Origin: Stemphylium vesicarium
Lineage: Eukaryota > Ascomycota > Dothideomycetes > Pleosporales > Pleosporaceae
Length of the DNA stretch: 24,312 bases
Assembly: GCA_004380135.1 (NCBI GenBank)
Contig: QXCR01000280.1
Coordinates: 1-24,312 of the forward strand
Direction of reading: 5' to 3'
Below are positions 8,757 to 18,143 of this stretch, one piece after another. A program made the translations under genes and the position numbers. Every line of letters starts with the position of its first letter. The stretch's first letter is position 1. A model generated the notes under the pieces. That model was given only the letters and a program-made list of their open reading frames with translations. It was not told where the DNA came from and searched no databases.

Positions 8757-10126
8757 CTAAGCTTCAGCTTTGGCCTGCTCTTCCTGCTGCTTAGCGGCCT
8801 CATCTTCCGCCTTTTGCTTCTCAGCGTCTTGCTTAACAGCTTCCTCTTCGACCTTCTTCTGCTCCTCAGCCTTCTGCTTATCGGCTTCATCTTGCTGCTT
8901 CTGCGCCTCTTCTGCCTTCTTCTGCTCCTCAGCATCCTTCTTGGCTGCCTCTTCCTCGGCCTTCTTCTCTTCTTCTACTTTCTGCTTCTCGGTTTCGTCT
9001 TTTTGCTTCTGCTCCTCCTCGGCCTGCTTCTTCGCCTCTTCCTCTGCCTTCTTCTTCTCTTCGTCATCCTTCTTCTGCTCTTCTTCTTCCTTCTTGGCCT
9101 CTTCCTCTGCCTGCTTTTTCGCCTGCTCCTCTGCCTTCTTCTTTTCGTCATCCTTGTCACCCTTGTCATCTTCATTATCCTCCTTGTCGTCCTTGTCATC
9201 CTTGTCATCCTTGTCGTCCTTACCCTCATCATCTTGCTTCCCCAACGCCTCCTCAAGCGCCTTCAACTCCTCCGCAGCAATCAACTCATTAAGCTTATTA
9301 TCCTCCTCATCATTCTCCGCCTTCTGCAGATCCTCCAACGCACCCTGCCAGATAGCCCCGAGCGTAGCCGCCGGATCCTCCGCAACATCCGTCCAAGTGG
9401 GCTTCGCACCAAAGAGCTGGATGCCCGCCGTCTTGGTCGGAAGCGCATCATCAAGCGCAGCAGTCGCGCCGGCAACACCGCCAAACTGGCCAATGTTGTT
9501 GAGAGCGTTGCCGCCAAGGATATCCTGGGCGACCAGCGTGCGGCTGTCGAAGACCATGACTGTTTGCGTCTCGCGCGCGCCGCGGTTGGCGACGATTGCT
9601 TGTTGCGCGAAGATGCTCTGGTCGACGCGGTTGCCTCTGCCGTCGACGACGACTGTCTGGATCTCCTGCACAACAAGCATGACGGTGCTGACTTCGCGGA
9701 ACTGGTTTTGGAAGTTGCTCTTGCGGAACAAGTTGTTCAGGTCGTTGTTGAAGCCGTTGTTGACTTGATCGACGATGAGGACTTCTTGCACTTGCTGCAC
9801 GATTTGCTGTTGGATGCCGTTGTCTACGACCTGCAGGTTCTGCTCTTGGATCTGGATTACTTGCTGCTGCTGGTTGAATCGGTTGAAGCCGTCGATGAAG
9901 TTGAAGGCGCCGTCGTCGCCGTTAAAGCCGTTGACGACCGAATTGAAGTCGACTTGACGCTTAGTGGAGCCTGGCAGAGACTGGGGGGTGTTGATGGGCT
10001 TTGCGGCTGTGGCTGGTCAGTGATGATCTTGCAATACTTCGAAGCACCTTTTAGGCACCGAGTGATAGAATGCTTACCAGCGAGGCCAGCCGCGAGCGCG
10101 ATAGTAGCAATGGCCTTGAAAGACAT
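8757..10126 (-). CDS. Secreted protein with long charged (KAEEE) helical tail
   Basis: Exon 1 (10126-10078) and exon 2 (10006-8757), across a 71-nt intron (10007-10077, GTAAGC..CACAG with a CACTGAC branch), give 432 residues. The N-terminus MSFKAIATIALAAGLA is a short hydrophobic signal peptide, and a KR at about 34-35 may be a Kex2-like site. An Asn/Phe/Gln-rich segment follows, rich in NGF/GFN and QQQQ. Then comes a non-repetitive domain of about 200 residues containing QEVLIVDQVNNGFNNDL, TVMLVVQEIQTVVVDGRGN and TVMVFDSRTLVAQDIL. The last 165 or so residues are extremely charged: DDK repeats and then K/Q-A-E-E-E repeats predicted to be one long helix. I recall no named family; it looks like a wall- or matrix-associated secreted protein of filamentous fungi. 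The splice is supported by phase (G|CC gives Ala) and by the clean signal peptide it creates. Confidence 0.75.
8760..9145 (-). repeat. Degenerate coding repeat, K/Q-A-E-E-E helix
   Basis: On the minus strand this stretch encodes about 128 residues, nearly all K, E, A, Q and D, in a degenerate heptad-like pattern (KKAEEQAKKQAEEEAKK and variants). The plus strand is therefore a TTC/CTC/TGC-rich tract, which leaves long antisense frames open. It is likely prone to slippage and length polymorphism. Confidence 0.7.
9148..9233 (-). repeat. 9-nt minisatellite encoding DDK repeats
   Basis: Imperfect 9-nt units (TTGTCATCC or TTGTCGTCC on the plus strand) encode tandem Asp-Asp-Lys triplets, four in a row and then degenerate EDN/GDK forms. 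The tract lies inside the secreted-protein gene at the start of its charged tail. Confidence 0.75.
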
Positions 10127-11804
10127 GTTGGTGTTGTAAAGATTGGAATCAACTCAATACGATGTGACAAGATTAGATGTAGTAAAGGATTAAACGTCAC
10201 AGACGTGTTGAAGACACAAAAAGAGAGTGTGTTGATGCAGACTATCAAAGTCGCTGAGAATGTAAAAAAAAAAACGGTATTAAGGAAGGGAGGAAGAGAA
10301 AGGACTGAGAAGGATGCTGCAGTGAGTGTGGGATGAAGATTCCTACTGAGTGCGACCTTCCATCAGCTTTTATCCATTTCCTCATTCTAGCTGTGTTGTT
10401 ATGTCCAAGGCCGCCATATGTCGGTACTTGCCCCCTGTATTGCCGCCATGATACACGTTGCGTGACTTGTCACTTGCTACCGGCGATGAACGCACCCGCA
10501 TCTGCCAAGAGCAAGATGTGCAACTAGAATGCCGCCAAGATTTGCTTGACAGTTTTGCCTTGCTGTCTGAGGCCTATGTATGCGCCTGAGGATAGCGGAG
10601 CCGCCATATCCGATCGTTAGCCAAGGCGTGGCGATCGTCTGGGGACGGCGGATCATGCCTTAGCGATGGTGAGGCTGTACTTTCGGTAATTTTTTGCTCG
10701 CTTAAACTTTGGGGCAGGATGCTCGGTGAGACAAAGCTGAATGTGGAGGCGCCTGCATGTAGAGAATTTGGGCGAGTTTGTGCTCTCCGTCGTCGTAAGA
10801 CTTACATGCTACCCTAGCTATGTCCTCGACAGCTCTCTACACTTGGCAGCGCCGTCAATTTTTTTATCCTTTTCTTTTCGCAACTCTTAATCGTGCCTGC
10901 TACGATAGCAACGCTCTTTCGCTCCTTGCCCTCATCGCGTCCAGTACGACATCAGCACGCCACCCGTCACCCCCACGATTTGTAACGCAAAACCCATCAG
11001 CCCACCACCAACTCAAAGAATCACTAATCCAAAATATTCAGCAACCCAGTGATTCGGAGAATGCCGGTTGTCATAATCATATCTGGTGGTGGTTGTCGTG
11101 ATGAGGAAAAAACCCGAGACGTTGCTGAAACCCCACAAGTGTGGAACCGAACTTGGGACGAACACCCGGCCACAGACCAGGTCGCAAGTGACTCCACAGC
11201 CAGTGTATACTACTTATGCATTAAGCACATGCTGCTCCGTTCGGATGCAATGTGATCCTGAGGTTGCGTGCATGATGGGTCGAGGGCTTGACTTAGACAA
11301 GATCGGAAGGGGGCAGTGAGGGTGGAGTGTAGGCTGTAGACTTCGTTGGTGCCCGAGCTCTTGGTTGTGCAGGGGGGATTGCTGCGCAAACCTAGCATGC
11401 CTTCCACATACTTTCGATGCTGGCCAATGTCGACAGCTGAGATCTAAGCTGTATTTTCACGTTGCACTATTGTTAGGCTGGCATCGCAGCAAGCAGATCA
11501 CGGCGTGCGTTGCTCATGGCTTCAGGATGGAAAGTTACGAGTTGAAAATTTGCTCAATACGACCTGATGTACATCATCTACACCTATTCCCTATCTCCTA
11601 ATCAAGCAAAAGTCGCTTCCCTCTAGAAGCATGAAATGGTAGTCCCTAGTCGCGAATTGTCCTGTCTCCGAAACGCCTGGAAATGCCTGCAATGTCTCTG
11701 GTGCAAAGGGGAGTATGAACCAACAACGGTCGTCACCGCCTACTAATACGTTTCGCTTCCACCTCTTTACGTTCTTCAGCATGCGAAGACTGTAAATAAG
11801 CATT
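10127..11804. other. Long gene-free region (1.68 kb)
   Basis: It separates the start of the secreted-protein gene (10126) from the stop of SEC63 (11805). Open frames are all under 100 codons and show no signal peptide, domain or convincing intron structure. It holds an 11-A tract at 10264-10274 upstream of the secreted-protein gene, four GCCGCCA motifs at 10410-10606, and otherwise mixed sequence. It probably combines a long promoter with the SEC63 3' UTR. A non-coding RNA cannot be excluded. Confidence 0.55.
10410..10606. promoter_or_regulatory. Cluster of four GCCGCCA motifs
   Basis: GCCGCCA occurs at 10410-10416, 10442-10448, 10531-10537 and 10600-10606. The first and last are extended to GCCGCCATAT. 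The spacing is about 285-480 nt upstream of the secreted-protein ATG. Repeats of one motif in a promoter suggest a transcription-factor site, but I cannot name the factor. Confidence 0.35.
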
Positions 11805-14096
11805 CTACTCATCATCAGAGTCCGTATCTGTGTCAGTCTCGCTCTCAGACTCCACGTCGCCTTCAGTGTCACTTCCACTGGAGTCATCATTTGCTTGTCT
11901 CCGCTTCTTTGTTGGTGCAGCACCAGTCTTCATTTGACGCATTTGACCAGCGAGAGAATCTGAAGCGTGTAAGCCATTCTGTTGCGAAATCAAATCGGTC
12001 TGTACTTGGGATGACTTACCTTCCTCTGGTTCGCTAATTTCCTCCTCCTCTTCGACCTGCTCGGCTTTGCTCGCGTCTTCTACAACAAGCGTGACTTCCA
12101 TCTTGGTGTCCATACCGACGTAGCTGTCGCAGACCATGTGCATAACGAACGTATAACTGCCAGCTTGTGGTGGGGCGCCGAATTGCATTTTGAGGGTCTG
12201 CACGTTGTAGGTGGGGTTGCCGCTCTCGTCAAGTATAGGCTTGTCAAAGGTCGAGAATGTGAATGGAGGTACCGCAATGCGTCCTTGCTTGCTGTCCGCA
12301 AGGAATACATGCCATCGTGGGGCGTGGTCGCGAGCGTAGTATGGTGCGTGTGCTAGAGGGGGTTGGATGGGCTTCTCTCCAGAGCGGTCATTCTTGCGCC
12401 CGGTAATGGCCGCAATGTCGCCTTCCGCGGGATCGATATCGAGGAGATCTTTTGGGTTGACTTCAGGAACGTTGGTGGCGGCCGAGGGGATGAAACGACC
12501 CTTGAGAACGAATTGGACTAAGCTGCTGGGCGTAACAAAGCGCTCACCAACAACCTTGAAGAAGGCCTTTTCGAGGTGGAAAAGAGGAATCCGGGAGGCT
12601 ACAGACATGGATGTGTTGTACTGCTCTTGAGAAAGAAGGCCAGACTTTACGATACGAGCTTGGCGATGAGCGTCTGGAATTTGCATGAATTCTTGAATGG
12701 TAAGATGCGTCTTGGACCGATCGGCTTCCGCTGCGCTTGCGACAGCAGGTGTGAAATGAGGAAGTTGTTCCAAAGGCGAAGATCCGGGTCGGAGAGCTTG
12801 GATGAGATTTTGCGATGTCCTGTAAGCCGAGAGTACTGCCTTGGTGTTGCCATATGCCAACGCGATAGCTGTATAAGCTTCGTTCAACCGAAGCGCGATG
12901 GGCGCAACAGCGAACTTTTCATCATTGAGGGTCTCATCTTCCAGTTCGATACGGCCAAGGTAGGCCCACAACAAGGTCAAGACTTTGCGCCTTCGGCTGT
13001 CTTCCAGATCGTCGAGCTTTTGGCGGTCCTTCTTGGTGAGAATCTGCGGGATCAAGGATTCGGAGTTCTCTGAAAGAACCTTTTGCTCCAGTTTCGATAA
13101 GCCGTTCTCAGCCTTGTGCCCAGTAAAGATTTCGTTGAACTCTTCTCCACTGCTCAGCGCATGTATGACTCCCGTCTCGCCCTGCTCATTGTCATAGTCG
13201 CGGAAGATCTTGCCGGCGCTTGCAACAAGCACCTTCTCCTTTGTCAGCCTCTGTGTTCCATACCACCACTTGCCGACTGTGTAAGGAAGAATGACACCAA
13301 GCGCAAGCGCATAGATGAGCAAGACGTATTTACCGGCACCCTCGGTGACTAGCCACTGTGGTAGCGCGATACCGATGCTGAAGCTTTGTTTGCCGTCCGG
13401 GTGGCCGTACTGAAGGAAGTTGTTGCGAATGTCCTCGTCGGTGAGAGCCTTGAACGCCTTTGTAACATCTACCCAGTGTTCGTTGATGGTTTGTATGGTG
13501 ACGTTCTTCTCGAGGTCCTCGCGGGCTTTGTCCGGGTGCAAGCTAAGTGATAGTTTTCGGTAGTGCTTCTTGATAGCCTTCTCGTCTGCGTTCTGTCCTG
13601 TGAGTCAGCGTTGTTGCTCGGAAGACAAGGGGTTGGGAGGATGTGTTCATACCCTAGACACACCCAGAACCTCATACGGATCCCAGATGTCAGGCGTCGT
13701 CCGCGCAGTAACCAGTATAAGGTATACCATGGCGGCGTTGAGAGCCCAGCCGCACAGCATGACGAGACCGCGCTTTATCCTCCTCTCCATGCGCTTCTGC
13801 TTCTTGCGCTGTCCTTGAATGAGGTCGGCATGCTCGGGTGTGAAGTCGGAGTCTATCCGTATTCCCGTGTTCTCGAGCTCTGTGGCATCGTCAGTGTGTT
13901 GACGGCGGCATACGAGGACCACGCGCACCTTTGCTCGGTTTGAGGAATGAAATTGTGGTGGGGACGGTGACGAGTGTGGTGACAGTTAGGATGAAGTAGG
14001 GGAAGAACTGGCCCTGCAACATTGTCAGAGACGGTTTCCATCGCATGCGCATCCAAGCCCTACCTGCTCGTCGTAGTTGTAATCGGTTCCGGACAT
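11805..14096 (-). CDS. SEC63: ER protein-translocation J-protein Sec63
   Basis: Five exons (14096-14064, 14013-13929, 13879-13653, 13592-12020, 11959-11805) encode 690 residues (yeast 663, human 760). All four introns are 49-60 nt and every junction keeps phase. The start MSGTDYNYDEQGQFFPYFI is characteristic of Sec63. The first membrane segment follows, and a second lies in exon 3 (GWALNAAMVYLILV). A luminal J domain starts WDPYEVLGVSRNADEKAIKK with HPD at 134-136. The third membrane segment is YVLLIYALALGVILPY. The cytosolic Brl/Sec63 domain then runs to an acidic, Ser/Thr-rich tail ending TDTDTDSDDE. Family role: with Sec62/Sec71/Sec72 it docks on Sec61, and its J domain recruits BiP for post-translational import. 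The CK2-type acidic tail matches the part of yeast Sec63 that binds Sec62. The last intron is stop-free and a multiple of 3; see findings. Confidence 0.96.
11960..12019 (-). other. In-frame 60-nt intron in SEC63 (possible retained intron)
   Basis: On the minus strand, GTAAGT at 12019 and a TTCAG acceptor at 11960 bound a 60-nt segment with no stop. Reading through inserts 20 residues (KSSQVQTDLISQQNGLHASD region). Splicing gives EPEEDSLAGQM across the junction, which agrees with my recollection of fungal Sec63. A simple ORF finder would miss this intron. Confidence 0.75.
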
Positions 14097-14889
14097 CTTG
14101 AATGTATGTCCCTAGGGACAGGTGGAGAGTGCGAGAGAGCGTATAAAAGAAATGGTGGGGTCGCCTCGGAATGGAAACCAGCAGAAAGAAAGCAAGACTT
14201 GTGCTAAGCCTGTGGCATTACGAAGAAGGTGGCGGGGCTACCAAAGAAAGTCGTGGCTACTTATTGAAGTTGTTCCGACCACTGTGTTCTTTCCCACACG
14301 ACGACACATGGCCGCCGCGATTGAGCTTGGCTAGGCAGGGGTCATCTCGTCACGTGCCCGCGCGCGCCGCATTTACGTCACCACAAGAAACATACACCAT
14401 GCACATAGAAACTATGTGTGCATGTCTAGAACTATGCATTATGGTACCCTTTGGAAAATGCATCTTTTTTTCCATCTTGAGGGCAGCGTCCAAACATGTC
14501 CGAAAATTGGTGGAAATTTTAACTGCGTAATAGTGCCGCACTTGCAATCTGTCCGCAAATGCAAGGGAGCATACACAGAACACCGAGGCCGTGTTCGCTG
14601 CATTCAATAATACCACTTTTGGAAAAGAATATTGACATCAATCCATCCGGATAGGGTGTATGCTATGCTAAGTACATGTGCTCTATACGCTCAATACCTG
14701 GATTTCAATGCTCCATGTGTCAGTCGTTTCCTGCAAAGCGCCAATACAACGCCGAAAATGTCGAGGGCAGCATGCTGTGCTCCATTGCATTCCTGACCAA
14801 TATACAGAACCCCGGCATCATTGCGCGTCTGGCTCTCGATCTCAAGGACCTTCTCTGCACTCCATTCCATGCGAAACAACCCCGACAAT
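14097..14889. promoter_or_regulatory. SEC63 promoter region and PBS2 3' flank
   Basis: This 793-nt gap lies between the SEC63 ATG (14096) and the PBS2 stop (14890); both genes are on the minus strand. About 255-285 nt upstream of SEC63 it contains an E-box palindrome CACGTG (14351-14356) and an ACGTCA (14375-14380), i.e. a TGACGT half-site on the minus strand. Both are the kind of site bound by bZIP/bHLH factors. No supported gene lies here. Confidence 0.4.
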
Positions 14890-17003
14890 CTATGCTGCAG
14901 CTTCTGTTGAGCCAGCCGCGTCTAAGCCATTGGTGCCATTCTGTGAGGGGCTTTGTACTCCTGCATCCAGAGGCGCGGCATGCAGCGCCGGCTTCTCGAC
15001 GCCCTTCATCTTGCCGCTTCTTCTCTTTTCAATGGCACTCTTCACCCAGTCGGCGACTTCTTGGTCTTCTACCACTTCAATGGCCTCAGCTGGTCCCTTG
15101 TCGCCAGCAGCCTCATCTGCGGACGCTTCGTGCGCTGCTTCGACTTCCTCTTCCTCTTCTTCTGTGATTGTGTCCGGCTTGGCGAGCGGTGCAAGCCATG
15201 CATGTTGGAGCAGCATTGCGTAAGTTGGTCGCAGGTTGGGGATTTTGTTCAAGCAGCCCCGCACAAAGTTCCGCGCAGCATCAGAGTATCCCTCATCTGG
15301 CAGATCCGGTGGCTCACCATCAACAATGGCCTGTTAAAATCAGCATGTGGTTTGCAGAAAATGTCACTTGGAAAGCTTACGCTTAGTTGACTGAAAATGT
15401 TGTTGTACGTCTCTGGTGGATACGGGTATCGTCCCAGAGCGCACTCGATGATGGTCAGTCCCAAACTCCAGATATCGCTCTGTACGCTGTATGTGCCACC
15501 TCCAGGGTTCGCACCTGCTTGTGCGATACCACCCGAAGATATTCTCTCCGGGGCCATGTAACTTTGGCATCCAATGTTGGTTTTGGCGATACTGGCCACA
15601 AGGTTGCCACTCACACCAAAGTCACAGATCTTGATTGCGCCCTTGGTGTTAACAAGGATGTTGGTAGGCTTGACATCGCGGTGGATGATGTTGTGCTCAT
15701 CCTTTAGGGCTTTCAGGCCCATGGTCGTTGCCAAAGTGATTTTCCGTAGCACGCCTTCGGGCACACCGTCGGCGTAAAGCTTATCTATGGATCCTCCGTC
15801 CATGAACTCCATGCATATGTACACAGCGCCTTCTTGGAAAAAGGCACCGTAGAAGTCGACGATGAATGGTGATATACAGCGATGAAGGACATCCAGCTCC
15901 ATGATGATAGCAGCGAACTTTGAGTCGTCCAATTCGAGTCTTACCTCTTTCATTGCCATTACGATGCCGGTGCCTGCGGCTGGCTTTGCGCTAGAAGGGC
16001 TCGATTCTTCATCAAAGTTCTTCCGAGATGGAGAGCCTGGTGCGGCCTTGTTCCCTGCCAGACCTTGTCCAGGCTTGCGCATCCGGGGTCTGCTATGTCT
16101 GACCTTATATACTGTGCCGTAGTTTCCCTTTCCAAGCTCGTCGAGCGTGTCAACTTCGTCGAGCGAGATGTTGAAGGAAGTGCCGCTAGCAAATTGTACA
16201 CCATCTGAGTTGAGTATGGCCTTGCCGGCAAATTTCAGGCTACCCGTCTTAGTGTCGACGTACTGCGAAAATTGATCAAATTGGGATTCTGGCTTGCGCG
16301 GCTCCGCGTCTTCTGCGGGCTTGTCGCCGCCGTTCATTTGCGATAGGGTCATGACAGGCTTTTTCCTGCCAGCAGGAGCAGGGCCGCCGCTGGGTGGGGT
16401 CGCCCCGGGCAACCCGCCTGGTAGCCTCATACCACGCCGCTCGGCCATGGACGGTTTGGCTGCACTGGCACGGCCAGGGACAGCAGGTGCCGACTGGAAG
16501 TTGGTAGTCGGCGACGGTCTGGGGGGCAGTCGGAAGTTGCTCGGGATGCCTCCCGGGTTTCCACCACCTGGGGGAGACATGGGATTGCGGCTATCGGGAG
16601 ACGGGCCAGGGCTCTGGGGTGCAGGCCCTCTTCCAGGCAAGCCGGTTGGTGGGGCGCCTTTCCGGCCCAGATGCACCGCTTGTATTCTTGCGAGGATGTC
16701 TTGGGAGACATTGAGCCCGCTACCTCTGCTGGAGATGGTCGGAGGGTTCGGGGGGCGGGGATTTCTGGCGGCATTGATGTTGCCGAGCGGCGTTGAGGAG
16801 GATGTCATGTTCGCTGTCGCGCCCGACGTGGATACAGTTCGCGGCAGGGGTCGCTCGGCGGACAGGTGGTCAGGCGAAGGAGCATCGGCAGTGGGGCTCG
16901 AGGGTGCAGGAGGAGAAGAGGGTGCAAGTGAGGGCGAGGGGCTGTCGAAGACGGTGTCTGAATCGACGTCGGCGTCTGGGGTAGACGGATTTGAGTCGGC
17001 CAT
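14890..17003 (-). CDS. PBS2: HOG-pathway MAP kinase kinase Pbs2
   Basis: Exon 1 (17003-15381) and exon 2 (15330-14890), across a 50-nt intron (15331-15380, GTAAGC..AACAG), encode 687 residues. The first 280 or so are disordered and Pro/Ser/Gly-rich. The kinase domain starts about 284: glycine loop LGKGNYGTVYK (about 289), MAMKEVRLELD lysine, HRDVKPTN (about 440), DFG (about 461) and a SGNLVASIAKTNIGCQSYM activation segment. That segment is the Pbs2 signature, with the Ser and Thr phosphorylated by Ssk2/Ste11-type kinases. IFSQLS|AIVDGEPPDLP across the intron confirms the splice. An insertion of about 45 residues separates the glycine loop from the catalytic lysine. The C-tail is acidic and then Ala-rich. 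Family role: activates the Hog1 MAP kinase in osmotic and other stress, in the cytosol. Pbs2 is a target pathway of phenylpyrrole/dicarboximide fungicide response in filamentous fungi. Confidence 0.96.
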
Positions 17004-18143
17004 GGCGAATGCGTGATGAATGTCGCGGCCTTGAATTGGCGGGGTATGCCAGGCAAGCGAAAGGGAAAAGAGGGTGTTGGAGATAGCAATAGGGAAGCGT
17101 CAAGAGGGGACAGAAATCAGGAGCGGCGACTACACCGCGAAAGGGAATGAGGCGGCGATGTCAGCGGGCGTGTGGTACGGTGGAGGTGTGGTGGGTGTGG
17201 GTTGTAGCGTGGAAGTTCGCGCTGTGACGTGATGTTGCAGAGACGAGGGATAGCGCCAGGCTGGAGGCTCACAATCCGGAATGATTTCACAATGATCGGC
17301 CTGGGCCGCCTACGACAATCCTGGCAGGGACTGATGATGCTAACAAATAACAAAGGGGCACAGGCGAGGCCTGGATGGGCGCTACCTAGGTACGGCACTG
17401 TAGTGGTAGGGAGCAGTTCCTGCTTTGCGTTTGCACGGGTAAGCCTGCTTTTTGCACGGCGCAACAGACACGACAGCAGGATTGATTCAGGTAAGAAAGG
17501 CACCAGAGAAGTGGGCTACACTACTAGTACATGGGAAACTCTGCAGCAGGCTCAGCTGTGGACGCAATGCCCATGGCTCCGAGACAGCACTTGGTTTCGC
17601 CGATGAAGCGGCCGATGGCCGATGGCCGATTTCGTGTGCAGGGCGCCCAAGCCTGATGGAGCTGGACGAGTGGCGCAGGGACGCTGGAGGGTCTGGATGT
17701 GGAGAGTGACGATAGAGGGCCATGTCCAGGGCTGGGCGCTGCTGATATGCGGCCGCGCCGTTGCTTGGCTTTCCCAGGTTGCTGCGCAGATAGCTGGCCG
17801 ATTGCCTCCCCCCATGGCCTGGCTGCGACGACGACTACATAGCTTATCATTTCCCTCGACCACAATGAACGCGCTTCGTTTCTGCAGGGCTCGCGCAGCT
17901 TAAACTTGCTGTTCCGCTGCACGTTTCAACCCTCGCTCGGCTGGCGTTGCTGTGACGTCCATCTCCGCCCATAGCGCGTCCGCGGCCAAGACGCCTTGCG
18001 CTTCACGATAAACTCGAGTGTTTCCACCTCCATCGCGCCTTCGCGCCTTCCAGACACCACAGCCCTCCGCAATGTCCTTTTTCTCAGCGCCGCAGGCCCT
18101 GCGTCTACGCAGTCTTCCAGCTGCTTCCGGTGAATTCGTCGCC
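17004..18143. promoter_or_regulatory. Divergent promoter region, PBS2 / PIN-like carrier
   Basis: About 1.14 kb lies between two diverging start codons. Several open frames of 60-130 codons occur on both strands, but they overlap one another and have no domains. A small 7-nt tandem repeat lies at 17611-17630. Pyrimidine-rich sequence just before the carrier start (CTTTTTCTCAG near 18078-18088) could be a 3' splice site in the leader. No clear TATA box was seen. Confidence 0.5.
17611..17630. repeat. Short tandem repeat (GCCGATG x 2.9)
   Basis: Three near-complete direct copies of the 7-mer GCCGATG lie head to tail. It is small and probably a slippage product, with no evident function. Confidence 0.7.

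Noticed and set aside
8814..10139. Long plus-strand open frame (441 codons, Leu-rich) and a second one of 332 codons antisense to the secreted-protein gene
   Set aside because: Both arise because the minus-strand K/E/A/Q repeat codons read as Leu/Ser-rich sequence without stops; the minus strand has a signal peptide, a clean intron and domain-like sequence.
14122..14616. Several overlapping open frames of 60-119 codons on both strands upstream of SEC63
   Set aside because: Short, mutually overlapping, without motifs; the sequence fits promoter and 3' flank.
16294..17016. Plus-strand Gly-rich open frame of 240 codons
   Set aside because: Antisense to the Pro-rich N-terminus of PBS2; Gly-rich composition is the mirror of Pro codons.
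17229..17922. Overlapping open frames of 85-132 codons between PBS2 and the carrier
   Set aside because: No domains or splice-supported structure; G+C-rich promoter sequence leaves frames open by chance.
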